A stretch of 64,000 nt of DNA from Dehalococcoidia bacterium (GTDB lineage: Bacteria > Chloroflexota > Dehalococcoidia > Dehalococcoidales > RBG-16-60-22): NCBI GenBank assembly GCA_030615035.1, contig JAUXAC010000005.1, positions 4,892 to 68,891 on the forward strand, in the 5' to 3' direction. Every line of letters begins with the position of its first letter. Positions within the stretch are counted from its first letter, which is position 1. The notes beneath the pieces were generated by a model, which saw only the letters and a list, made by a program, of their open reading frames with translations, searched no databases and was not told the DNA's origin. This document shows positions 7,790 through 15,675 of this stretch, in pieces. The position numbers were made by a program, and so were the translations under genes.

Positions 7790-9030
7790 ACATCCTATTT
7801 ATCCACGAAGTCGATTGGCTAAACAAAGTAGTTTTTGACATACATAGCCTTTCCGAGGCGCTGTCGTTATTAGGGCATCAGGTTTATGCCATTGATTATG
7901 AGAATACGTGGCGCAGAAACGGATTCTTGGACTTAGGCAGCCTAGAGACGAAGGAGCTTGATGGAGTTTCTCGGGCTTTTTCTAGAGCATCGGTACATTT
8001 GAAACGCCCCGGCTTTATCAAGATTCCCGGCCTGAGCCGTATATCTGCCGGCCTCACCCACTATTCAGAAATCTCAAAGACCATCCGTGAGAAGAACATT
8101 GATGCTATTGTGCTCTATAGCGTAGCCACCAATGGGCTACAGGCTCTTCACTTAGCCAAGAAATTCAACATCCCGGTATTGTTTAGGTCGATAGATATAC
8201 TCAACCAACTGGTACCATATCCTCTACTTCGCCCCATAACCAGGTGGTTCGAGAAGCAGGTATATTCCAAGGCAGACATGATCTTAACCCTTACCCCGAG
8301 ACTTTCCAAGTATGTTATCGACATAGGTGCTAAAGAATCTAGAGTGAAATTACTACCGATGCCAGTGGATACAAGCTTATTTCGCCCCTCTCTTGACTCC
8401 ACAGTGCTCCGTCAAAAATGGGGGCTTGATAAAAAAGATAAGATTATTGTTTTTATTGGCACCTTATTTGAATTCAGTGGTCTTGATATCCTTATCCCCC
8501 GATTCACTGAAGTCATCAAGCAGATTCCAGAGGCAAAGCTGTTAGTGGTAGGGGATGGGCCACAACGCTCCAAGCTGGAAAGAATCATTGCCGAATTGAA
8601 CTTACCGAAGCACGTGATTATAACTGGATTTGAGCCTTATCAAACTATGCCTCAGTATATAAATCTAGCTACCATATGTATAAATTCCTTCCTTATCACT
8701 GAGGCTACCAGAGACATTTTCCCGGGCAAAATAGTGCAGTATCTGGCCTGCGGTAAGGCAGTAATAGCCACAGCACTACCGGGAATGGTTGCGGTGATCC
8801 CTGGTGAACATCAGGGGATAGTCTATACCAATAGCGTTAACGAGATGGTGGCAGAGATAGTCTTATTAGTTAAATCAACCGAACACCGGCAACAATTGGA
8901 GCAAGCTGGTTTGAATTATGTAAAGCAAGTACATAGCTATGATAAAATAGCTCACCAACTTGAAGCAAGAATAGAACAAATCATAAAGGATAAACCGGAC
9001 AACATCTCAGCGAATATAAAGACTTCATAA
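7786..9030 (+). CDS. glycosyltransferase family 4, 414 aa
   Basis: GT-B fold retaining glycosyltransferase. N-terminal acceptor domain with FIHEVDWLNKVVFDIHSLSEAL; C-terminal donor domain with FIGTLFEFSGLD, LLVVGDGP and the ...FPGKIVQYLACGKAVIAT region that carries the family E/K-x7-E-like donor site. Probably cytoplasmic, adding a sugar to the growing lipid-linked chain. The start codon overlaps the stop of the radical SAM gene (ATGA). It converges with the dehydrogenase gene and the two overlap by 6 bases at their 3' ends. Confidence 0.85.
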   Translation: MNILFIHEVDWLNKVVFDIHSLSEALSLLGHQVYAIDYENTWRRNGFLDLGSLETKELDGVSRAFSRASVHLKRPGFIKIPGLSRISAGLTHYSEISKTIREKNIDAIVLYSVATNGLQALHLAKKFNIPVLFRSIDILNQLVPYPLLRPITRWFEKQVYSKADMILTLTPRLSKYVIDIGAKESRVKLLPMPVDTSLFRPSLDSTVLRQKWGLDKKDKIIVFIGTLFEFSGLDILIPRFTEVIKQIPEAKLLVVGDGPQRSKLERIIAELNLPKHVIITGFEPYQTMPQYINLATICINSFLITEATRDIFPGKIVQYLACGKAVIATALPGMVAVIPGEHQGIVYTNSVNEMVAEIVLLVKSTEHRQQLEQAGLNYVKQVHSYDKIAHQLEARIEQIIKDKPDNISANIKTS

Positions 9031-10275
9031 GCTGGTATAATAGAATCCCCTTTTGACAGCTTCCTCCCGGCTAAATAGTCCGTTGACGTCTATCAATATT
9101 GGCTTATCATTCATTATACTTCTCAATTTGTCCAGCGTTATCTTTTGAAAGGCATCATGGGCTACAGCTGCAATTATGCAGTCAACTTTTGGCGCTTCCT
9201 CAAAGTCTAGCACCGCCTCAATTTTAAATTCCTCTTCGATATTATCTAGCTGCGGGTCATAACCTAATGTCTCTACACCATATTGTCGTAGCCCCTCAAT
9301 CATATCCTTGGCTGGCGTCTCTCTGATATCAGCAACATTTTCTTTATATGTCAAACCCATTATGAGCACCCTTGAGCCTTTTATTACTTTGCCTACATTA
9401 TTTAGTGCCCTTATTGCCACTCCGGCGACATGCTTAGGCATGCAATCATTTATTGCCCTCCCCGCCAGGATAACCTGGGGATCATAGCCAAGCTCCTTAG
9501 CTTTGTATACCAAGTAGTAAGGGTCAACCGGGATGCAGTGTCCACCGACCAGTCCGGGGGAATAGCGATGAAAGTTCCATTTTGTAGCGGCGGCATCAAG
9601 CACATCTTTGGTACTCAATCCCATCTTTTCAAAGATGAGTGACAACTCATTCATCAGAGCTATGTTCAGATCTCGCTGGACATTCTCTATGACCTTAGCT
9701 GCCTCAGCAGTCTTGATATCTTTCACCTTAAAAATGTTGGGGGCAACTTGGTGATAAAGCTCAGCAACTATTTCAGTAGTTTTCTCATCCATCCCAGCAA
9801 CAAGCTTAGTAATCTTGCCAATGGTGTGTTCCTTATCACCAGGATTTATTCTCTCCGGAGAATAGGCAAGCCTGAAATCATCACCACATTTCAGCCCAGA
9901 TTCCTCAAGGAGGGATTTTACAATGTCCTCAGTAACTCCAGGATAGACTGTAGATTCGAGAATCACTATGCTACCTTTTTTCATATTCTGGCTTATGGTT
10001 CTAGCCGCACCGATGATATGGGATAGGTCAGGCTCCTTTGATTTCGTTACCGGAGTGGGAACAGTGATGATAATAAAGTCAGCCTTGCCTATTTGTTTAG
10101 AGTCGGTGGTAAAGGTCAAGGTGGCTGAGCCACGTTGACTAAGTTGCTTTATTTTTTGGTCATCGGTATCAAAGCCGATTACTTTAAGACTTTTAGAAAA
10201 CGCTTCAGCCAGAGGTAAGCCGACATACCCTAAACCGACAATACAGACCACTGCCGATTTCAAGTCATTCCTCAT
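9025..10275 (-). CDS. wecC: nucleotide-sugar dehydrogenase (UDP-ManNAc / UDP-sugar 6-dehydrogenase), 416 aa
   Basis: NAD-dependent four-electron oxidation of a UDP-sugar to the uronate. N-terminal Rossmann motif VGLGYVGLPLAEAF (13-26), central helix, and the catalytic Cys247 in VGGHCIPVDPYYL; the C-terminal UDP-binding domain includes LIMGLTYKENVADIRETPA. WecC is preferred over UDP-glucose dehydrogenase because the matching 2-epimerase wecB is in the same locus, and because CIPVDPYY is usual for the WecC/TviB group. It overlaps the upstream epimerase by 11 bases, so the two form a leftward operon. Confidence 0.87.
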   Translation of the reverse strand: MRNDLKSAVVCIVGLGYVGLPLAEAFSKSLKVIGFDTDDQKIKQLSQRGSATLTFTTDSKQIGKADFIIITVPTPVTKSKEPDLSHIIGAARTISQNMKKGSIVILESTVYPGVTEDIVKSLLEESGLKCGDDFRLAYSPERINPGDKEHTIGKITKLVAGMDEKTTEIVAELYHQVAPNIFKVKDIKTAEAAKVIENVQRDLNIALMNELSLIFEKMGLSTKDVLDAAATKWNFHRYSPGLVGGHCIPVDPYYLVYKAKELGYDPQVILAGRAINDCMPKHVAGVAIRALNNVGKVIKGSRVLIMGLTYKENVADIRETPAKDMIEGLRQYGVETLGYDPQLDNIEEEFKIEAVLDFEEAPKVDCIIAAVAHDAFQKITLDKLRSIMNDKPILIDVNGLFSREEAVKRGFYYTSL

Positions 10276-11194
10276 GGTGAAACTTCCTAGTCTCCTCCAG
10301 CCCTTCCTCTAAATTATATCTCGGTTCATAACCAAGGGTTTTAGCTTTAGAAATATCCGCTAGGCTGTGTCTTATATCCCCTTCTCGCGGCTCCTGGTGA
10401 ACTGGCTCAACATTATTCCCGGTAAGCTTGATAACAAGTTTAGCTAGCTCATTTATAGTAATGCTCTTGCCCCGGCCAATGTTAAAAACTCCACTAGCAT
10501 TGCCCTCAGCAGCCAGAATATCGGCCTCTACTGCATCGGCGATAAAAGTGAAATCCCTGGTTTGCTCACCATCGCCAAAGATTATGAGCGGACTACCTTC
10601 GGATGCCCATCTTATAAACCTGGGGATGACTGCAGCATATTGGGAATCTGGGTTCTGCCTGGGACCATAGACATTGAAATATCTTAAACAAGCCGTGGCA
10701 AGCCCATAAACCTCTTGAAAAACCCGGCAATAATGCTCGCCAGCAAGCTTGCTTACGGCATAAGGAGATTGAGGATGGGGCACCATGTCTTCCTTTTTGG
10801 GAAGAGTAGGAGTGTCGCCATAGACTGAAGACGATGAGGCATAGACTACCTTCCTGACCTTATTATCCCTTGCTGCCAGAAGCACATTAAGCGTACCAGT
10901 GATATTTACCTCGCTGGCAGCTAAAGGGTCTTTTACACTTCTGGGTACACTGGGAAGAGCAGCTTGATGAAAGACGTAGATAGCACCTTGGAAAAGTTCT
11001 TTGAGTAGTGAAAAATTGGTAATGCTGTCTTGAATAAACTGGACACTACCTTTCTTAAGTAGCTCTTTTATATTTTCCATTTCGCCAGTGGAAAGGTCAT
11101 CAAGGATAGTGACCTGATAGCCTCTTCTGGCTAGCTCCTCAGCCAGATGTGAACCAATAAACCCGGCGCCACCAGTAACAATTACTTTTTCCAT
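10265..11194 (-). CDS. NAD-dependent UDP-sugar 4-epimerase-like protein, 309 aa
   Basis: Extended SDR with GGAGFIGSHLAEE (8-20), YASSSSVYG (118-126) and catalytic Tyr145/Lys149 in SPYAVSKL. RYFNVYGPRQNP is typical of UDP-glucose/UDP-GlcNAc 4-epimerases and related WbpP enzymes. First gene of a two-gene leftward operon with wecC; both act on UDP-sugars for surface polymer synthesis. The SD is weak. The 114-base gap to the lipid kinase gene must contain divergent promoters. Confidence 0.87.
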   Translation of the reverse strand: MEKVIVTGGAGFIGSHLAEELARRGYQVTILDDLSTGEMENIKELLKKGSVQFIQDSITNFSLLKELFQGAIYVFHQAALPSVPRSVKDPLAASEVNITGTLNVLLAARDNKVRKVVYASSSSVYGDTPTLPKKEDMVPHPQSPYAVSKLAGEHYCRVFQEVYGLATACLRYFNVYGPRQNPDSQYAAVIPRFIRWASEGSPLIIFGDGEQTRDFTFIADAVEADILAAEGNASGVFNIGRGKSITINELAKLVIKLTGNNVEPVHQEPREGDIRHSLADISKAKTLGYEPRYNLEEGLEETRKFHHEE

Positions 11195-11302
11195 TTGGCA
11201 CGTTTCCGCAAAATCAGTGTCCTTGAGGCACCTTAACTAGCAGTTATTGTAACCCACTACGACCAAGAAAGCAAGGTGAGCTTATAATGAGTCACGCTGA
11301 GG

Positions 11303-11308
11303 TATAAT
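11303..11308 (+). promoter_or_regulatory. possible -10 box (TATAAT) of the lipid kinase gene
   Basis: A perfect TATAAT lies upstream of the kinase gene; I see no good -35. If real, transcription starts near 11315, just before the AGGAGG at 11325. That would place the nominal GTG start at 11309 outside the mRNA and supports the TTG start at 11339. Confidence 0.4.
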
Positions 11309-11338
11309 GTGCTATACTTGCTCCAGGAGGATGGGCAC

Positions 11339-12247
11339 TTGTCATATGCACATCTGATTGTTAATCCGATTGCCGGTGCTGGGAAAACTGCCAAGAAATG
11401 GCCACAAATTATGGATTTACTGAAAAGCATCGGACTACATTTCGAACATGACCTAACCGAAGCCCCCGGCCACGCCAGAGAACTCGCTGAATCAGCAGCT
11501 AAGAAGGGCTCCGAACTAGTGGTATCCGTAGGCGGTGATGGCACGGTAAACGAGGTTGTCAATGGTTTGTATGATGCGGGTAACATTGCCGATATAATGC
11601 TGGGTATCATAAGCACCGGAACAGGTCGCGATTACATTCGCACTGTTGGCATACCTTTTGCTTACCAAGAAGCTTGCCAATGCCTTATTAGCCCAAGCAA
11701 ACTTACCGTAGACGTTGGTGTCGTTGAATACATAAGTACTGGCCAAATGGTGAAGCGATTATTCGTAAACTTTGCTGGGCTGGGTTTTGATGCTGAAATA
11801 GTGAGGGCTACCACCCAAAAGTTTAAGACTCTAGGCAATACATCCTCTTACCTTATGGGATTACTCTCTACCCTTTTGTTCTATAAGAATAAGAGTATTT
11901 CGCTTACAGTGGATGGGGAAACGGCAGAAAGAAAGGTTTGCACTGTTTTGATGAGTAACGGCAAGTATGGGGGAGGCGGCATGTTTGCGGCACCTGATGC
12001 TGACCTTACCGATGGCCTCCTTGATGTATTGATAATAGGTGATTTGAGCAAGCCAGACCTTCTCTGGTCATTGCCACGAGTGTACAAAGGCACCCATCTA
12101 ACCCATCCTAAAGTCACAATGAAGAGGGCAAGAGAAATAGAGATACGGTCTGCAGAGCCAGTGTCTCTTCAAGCTGATGGCGAACTACTTGGTGAACTAC
12201 CTGCCCGTTTCTATGTCTTACCGGCAGCACTAAACATTGCTGTCTAG
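11339..12247 (+). CDS. diacylglycerol/lipid kinase family protein (YegS/DgkB type), 302 aa
   Basis: Soluble ATP-dependent lipid kinase family (DAGK catalytic fold). Motifs: NPIAGAGKTAKKW near the start, the nucleotide-binding VSVGGDGTVNEVVNG (63-77), then GTGRDYIR, and a C-terminal beta domain with LQADGELL. The length is normal. I choose the TTG at 11339 because a perfect AGGAGG sits 8 bases upstream and because the family begins right at this point; the GTG at 11309 would add 10 unlike residues. It may recycle diacylglycerol or phosphorylate another lipid. Confidence 0.85.
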   Translation: MSYAHLIVNPIAGAGKTAKKWPQIMDLLKSIGLHFEHDLTEAPGHARELAESAAKKGSELVVSVGGDGTVNEVVNGLYDAGNIADIMLGIISTGTGRDYIRTVGIPFAYQEACQCLISPSKLTVDVGVVEYISTGQMVKRLFVNFAGLGFDAEIVRATTQKFKTLGNTSSYLMGLLSTLLFYKNKSISLTVDGETAERKVCTVLMSNGKYGGGGMFAAPDADLTDGLLDVLIIGDLSKPDLLWSLPRVYKGTHLTHPKVTMKRAREIEIRSAEPVSLQADGELLGELPARFYVLPAALNIAV

Positions 12248-12265
12248 ATTTGGCTTTTGAACCTA

Positions 12266-12343
12266 TGGTCGGGGTGAGAGGATTTGAACCTCCGACCTCA
12301 TGGTCCCAAACCATGCGCGCTAACCGGACTGCGCTACACCCCG
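12266..12343 (-). tRNA. tRNA-Pro (anticodon UGG)
   Basis: Acceptor CGGGGTG pairs with CACCCCG, the anticodon stem is CATGG/CCATG around loop TTTGGGA (TGG), the T arm has GGTTCAAATCC, the discriminator is A and CCA is encoded. It has its own promoter and lies downstream of the por operon on the same strand. Confidence 0.95.
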
Positions 12344-12350
12344 TAGTTGA

Positions 12351-12379
12351 AGTATAGCAAAGCATCTGTTGAGGAGCAA
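12351..12379 (-). promoter_or_regulatory. promoter of tRNA-Pro
   Basis: TTGCTC (-35, 12374-12379), 17 bases, TATACT (-10, 12351-12356) on the minus strand, 8 bases before the tRNA. The same TTGCTC -35 is seen at tRNA-Arg. Confidence 0.65.
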
Positions 12380-12459
12380 CCCTGAGGTTAACTATCGGTC
12401 TTAATCTCACTAAATCGGGGCAAACATGGCATGTAAGTCAGAATAGACTTAATCCCAAG

Positions 12460-13392
12460 TTATTCTCCGGCCTTTTTACATCTCTCTTTAAGCTTGGCGT
12501 ATTCCTTAGTCACTCTCTGCTGAATCGCATCTATTGAATCCTCAGATAGATGTCTGAATCTACCCTGTACCTTCAAATACTCACTGATCGGCTTAAGTTG
12601 CGGGGGATCAACGTTCAGCTTATATTCCCCTTCTTCCACTTCATATAATGGAAATACCCCCGTCTGTATTGCCAGGCGACCCATCTTAATAGTGATATCG
12701 GTGGGGCACCTCCAGCCGGTGGGGCAAACCGATAGGACATGAACATAAGCCGGACCAGGAGTTGCCACTGCCTTGGCTACTTTAGCCATCAAATCAAAAG
12801 GATAGCTAGGACAAGCGGTAGCTACATACGGGATATCATGAGCGACAGCAATAGCCGGCAAATTCTTCTTCCAGGTAACCTGCCCGATACTCACTTTACC
12901 GGCGGGCTGGGTAGTAGTTGAAGCACCATAGGGAGTAGCTGAAGACCTCTGAACCCCGGTATTCATATAGGCTTCATTGTCAAAGCAGATATATACGAAG
13001 TCATGTCCTCTCTCTAATGCTCCAGATAGTGCCTGCATGCCAATATCACTGGTTCCACCATCACCGGCTATAGCTACTACATTAACTTTCTCTTTCGGTC
13101 CTCTTCCTTTCCGCGTCATGACCTTCAGCCCCGCCTCTATGCCAGAAGCTACTGCTGCCGTGTTTTCAAACAGAGTGTGAATCCAGGGAATACGCCAGGC
13201 GGTATAAGGAAGTGGGGAGGAATAAACCTCAATACAACCGGTGGCACAAACAATAATGCTATTTCGGCCGATTGCTTTACAGGCTAACCTCACCGCTAAG
13301 GATTGCCCGCAGCCTACACAAGCCCGATGGCCAGGAGCGAATGGTTCATCTTTAGTTACTGTCCGCTTACCAATTTTAACGTAGTCTTCCAT
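12460..13392 (-). CDS. porB: 2-oxoacid:ferredoxin oxidoreductase, beta subunit, 310 aa
   Basis: Thiamine-diphosphate subunit of pyruvate (or related 2-oxoacid):ferredoxin oxidoreductase. Seen: the cluster cysteines C25 and C28 in ACVGCGQS, a further Cys53, the TPP motif AGDGGTSDIG (109-118) with CFDNEAYMNTGVQRS, and a fourth candidate Cys194 in ATACPSYP. Catalyses CoA-dependent oxidative decarboxylation or the reverse carboxylation of acetyl-CoA, with ferredoxin as electron carrier. Last gene of porGDAB; its ATG overlaps the porA stop by one base (TAATG). NTGVQRS fits pyruvate enzymes better than 2-oxoglutarate ones. Confidence 0.9.
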   Translation of the reverse strand: MEDYVKIGKRTVTKDEPFAPGHRACVGCGQSLAVRLACKAIGRNSIIVCATGCIEVYSSPLPYTAWRIPWIHTLFENTAAVASGIEAGLKVMTRKGRGPKEKVNVVAIAGDGGTSDIGMQALSGALERGHDFVYICFDNEAYMNTGVQRSSATPYGASTTTQPAGKVSIGQVTWKKNLPAIAVAHDIPYVATACPSYPFDLMAKVAKAVATPGPAYVHVLSVCPTGWRCPTDITIKMGRLAIQTGVFPLYEVEEGEYKLNVDPPQLKPISEYLKVQGRFRHLSEDSIDAIQQRVTKEYAKLKERCKKAGE

Positions 13393-14567
13393 TATTCCCT
13401 CACCCCGTACATTTCAAACTCAGTCTCACTCCCCTTTTGGGAAATCTCCGTACCTCTATTCACCATATATTTAAATCCATCCACATTAATATGTCTGCCT
13501 CCCAAGCCGCCAACAAAGCCGACTACCTTTGGCTTTTTGGTTTCACTATATAAGGCTGCTTTAACCTCGGAGCACACTGGTCCGCCAGGCCCACCAAAGG
13601 AAAGAGCTCTATCTACCACAACAATCACCTCAGCATCTTTAACTGTCTGGCGAAATTCCTTAAAAGGGAAGGGACGCCACAGACGAATTCTTATCAACCC
13701 GACATCCTTGCCTTCACTTCTCATCTCGTCTATAGCTGTCATTGCTGTCTCACTGTAGCTTCCCATGGTCAACAGGAGAACCTTGGCACCTTCACTATGG
13801 TAGCTTTCCACCGGAGAATAATAATGCCCGAAGGTATCTCCAAAGACTTTCCAGCACTCAAGAATCACCTCTTTAGAAGCCTCCAGGTTTACTTCCTGCG
13901 CCTTTTTTGCCTCTGAGTATATAAATGGTGCACCCATACATCCCATAGATACCGGCTTATCCGGATTTAGTGGCAACGGGTGCTTATAGGGAGGGATAAA
14001 CTTATCAACTTTGCTCTGCTCAGGGAAGAGTATGGGCTCAATCATATGGGACAGGTGGAACCCGTCCAAGTGAATCATTACCGGAAGCATAACTCTCGGG
14101 TCTTCACCAATGCGAAAGGCACATATGGTATTATCAACCGCCTCTTGTCCATTCTCGACAAATATCTGTATCCACCCGGTATCACGAACTGCCATCGCAT
14201 CAGAATGGTCGCCCCAGATGCTTATTGGTGCTGATAAGGCTCTATTGCATACTGCCATAACTATCGGTAGGCGCATAGATGAGGCAACATACACTACTTC
14301 ATGCATTAACTCTAATCCTTGACCCGATGTAGCCGTAAATGTCCTGGCTCCTACCGCTGAGCTGCCAAGACAGGCACTCATGGCTGAGTGCTCAGATTCA
14401 ACGGGAACATAAGTTGCATCCAATTCACCATTAGCCACCAGCTCGGCGAGATATTCAGCAATATGACTCTGCGGCGTAATCGGATAGGCAGCGACAAGAT
14501 CAGTCTTAGCCAGTTTGACTGCCTCACCAATGGCCTCAGTGACTTCTATTCCTACCGTTTTTGCCAT
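13392..14567 (-). CDS. porA: 2-oxoacid:ferredoxin oxidoreductase, alpha subunit, 391 aa
   Basis: Alpha subunit, domains I and II of the enzyme: the N-terminal pyrimidine-binding domain begins GIEVTEAIGEAVKLAKTD and includes AAYPITPQSHI and ATSGQGLELMHE; the C-terminal part has the transketolase-C-like FGGPGGPVCSEVKAAL. The start is set at the ATG after AGAAGGAGGAATA, overlapping the porD stop by one base; the longer frame would run through porD. Length matches PorA of separate-subunit enzymes. With porG, porD and porB it makes a complete cytoplasmic complex. Confidence 0.9.
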   Translation of the reverse strand: MAKTVGIEVTEAIGEAVKLAKTDLVAAYPITPQSHIAEYLAELVANGELDATYVPVESEHSAMSACLGSSAVGARTFTATSGQGLELMHEVVYVASSMRLPIVMAVCNRALSAPISIWGDHSDAMAVRDTGWIQIFVENGQEAVDNTICAFRIGEDPRVMLPVMIHLDGFHLSHMIEPILFPEQSKVDKFIPPYKHPLPLNPDKPVSMGCMGAPFIYSEAKKAQEVNLEASKEVILECWKVFGDTFGHYYSPVESYHSEGAKVLLLTMGSYSETAMTAIDEMRSEGKDVGLIRIRLWRPFPFKEFRQTVKDAEVIVVVDRALSFGGPGGPVCSEVKAALYSETKKPKVVGFVGGLGGRHINVDGFKYMVNRGTEISQKGSETEFEMYGVRE

Positions 14568-14866
14568 TATTCCTCCTTCTCTTCTACCATTGTTATCACA
14601 TCTTTGGGGCACTCAACGGCACAGATACCACAGCCTTTGCAGTAATACATGTCGGCTTCAAAATATCCCTCAGTATTCTCTTCAATACAGCCCTCAGGAC
14701 AGTATACAAAGCAGAGTCCGCACTTGTTACACTTACTAAGATCAAAAATTGGTTTCTGTGACCGCCAGTCTCCGGTCCGCAGTTCACTGGCATTTCCTGG
14801 TTCGGTCACTATTGAGCCAATATTCAGGTCTTTCCAGGTCAGTTCAGCTGCATTTTTCTTAGCCAT
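14567..14866 (-). CDS. porD: 2-oxoacid:ferredoxin oxidoreductase, delta (ferredoxin) subunit, 99 aa
   Basis: Two [4Fe-4S] clusters are carried by C46, C49, C52, C56 and C76, C79, C82, C86 (CNKCGLCFVYCP and CKGCGICAVECP). It passes electrons from the thiamine site to free ferredoxin. The N-terminal extension of about 40 residues with WRSQKPIFD is the usual PorD shape. It sits between porG and porA, with short gaps or overlaps. Confidence 0.92.
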   Translation of the reverse strand: MAKKNAAELTWKDLNIGSIVTEPGNASELRTGDWRSQKPIFDLSKCNKCGLCFVYCPEGCIEENTEGYFEADMYYCKGCGICAVECPKDVITMVEEKEE

Positions 14867-14873
14867 TTTATTA

Positions 14874-15443
14874 CTACTCTCCCACTATAGTCTCTTGATA
14901 AGCTCTTTCCATAGCTTTTAAGTTCCGCTCAGCCAGTCTGCCAAAACGCTCTTTTAGTGGCTCAGTCATAGATTCTAACTTGATGATATTGGTAGCTTTT
15001 ATCAAGGCACCAGTCATGGTAGTGTTAACAATAGGCACTCCTACTAGCTCCATAGCAATTTTGCTAGCATTAACTGTTGCCAGTGAACAGGTAATGCCGA
15101 GTTCCTGCCTGATTTGCGCAGCCTGTTTTACGGTATTAACTACCACTATTCCGCCGTCTTTCAACCCTGAAGTAACATTCACAATGCGAAGCAGACTCGG
15201 GTCAAGCACTACTACTATATCGGGTTCCTCAACCTCGGCTCTTACTCTTATGCGTTCTCCACTACTTACTCTGTTAAAAGCCAGGACTGGTGCCCCTCTT
15301 CTTTCGGCACCAAAACTGGGGAAAGCCTGAGCATACTTACCTTCACTTATGGCTGCCCGTGCTAACAATTCTGCCGAAGTAACTGCCCCCTGACCACCAC
15401 GACCATGCCATCTAATTTCAATAATTTTTGTTGCATCTATCAT
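14874..15443 (-). CDS. porG: 2-oxoacid:ferredoxin oxidoreductase, gamma subunit, 189 aa
   Basis: Domain III of the complex: EIRWHGRGGQGAVTSAELLA at residues 8-27 is the family signature, followed by PSFGAERRGAPV. AGGAGAG precedes the ATG. It is the first protein gene of the operon, and the mature end of tRNA-Arg lies only 23 bases upstream on the same strand, leaving no room for a separate promoter (see findings). Confidence 0.92.
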   Translation of the reverse strand: MIDATKIIEIRWHGRGGQGAVTSAELLARAAISEGKYAQAFPSFGAERRGAPVLAFNRVSSGERIRVRAEVEEPDIVVVLDPSLLRIVNVTSGLKDGGIVVVNTVKQAAQIRQELGITCSLATVNASKIAMELVGVPIVNTTMTGALIKATNIIKLESMTEPLKERFGRLAERNLKAMERAYQETIVGE

Positions 15444-15466
15444 CTTACTCTCCTATCACACCAAAG

Positions 15467-15539
15467 CGCCCCTGGAGCGACTTGAACGCTCGCACCCAGC
15501 TCCGGAGGCTGGTGCTCTATCCGACTGAGCTACAGGGGC
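15467..15539 (-). tRNA. tRNA-Arg (anticodon CCG)
   Basis: Acceptor GCCCCTG pairs with CAGGGGC, the anticodon stem is CCAGC/GCTGG around CTCCGGA (CCG), the T loop has GTTCAAGTC, and the discriminator is G. CCA is not encoded (CTT follows), unlike the other five tRNAs here. It is directly upstream of porG. Confidence 0.93.
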
Positions 15540-15547
15540 ACATAGTC

Positions 15548-15576
15548 ATAATATCACGCAGCCAGCGAAAGAGCAA
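15548..15576 (-). promoter_or_regulatory. promoter of tRNA-Arg, probably also of porGDAB
   Basis: TTGCTC (15571-15576), 17 bases, TATTAT (15548-15553) on the minus strand, with the predicted start 1-3 bases before the tRNA. No other promoter fits between the tRNA and porG. Confidence 0.6.
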
Positions 15577-15675
15577 TTGAATTTTAGCCGAAAATCCGCC
15601 TGTATTATAGACGTCTATCATAGATAAAGCAAGTATTGACCTTTCTAAAATAAGCTTGGCTTCCAAAGGGAGCCA

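Noticed and set aside
12114..12410. 98-codon minus-strand frame
   Set aside because: It covers tRNA-Pro and the 3' end of the lipid kinase gene.
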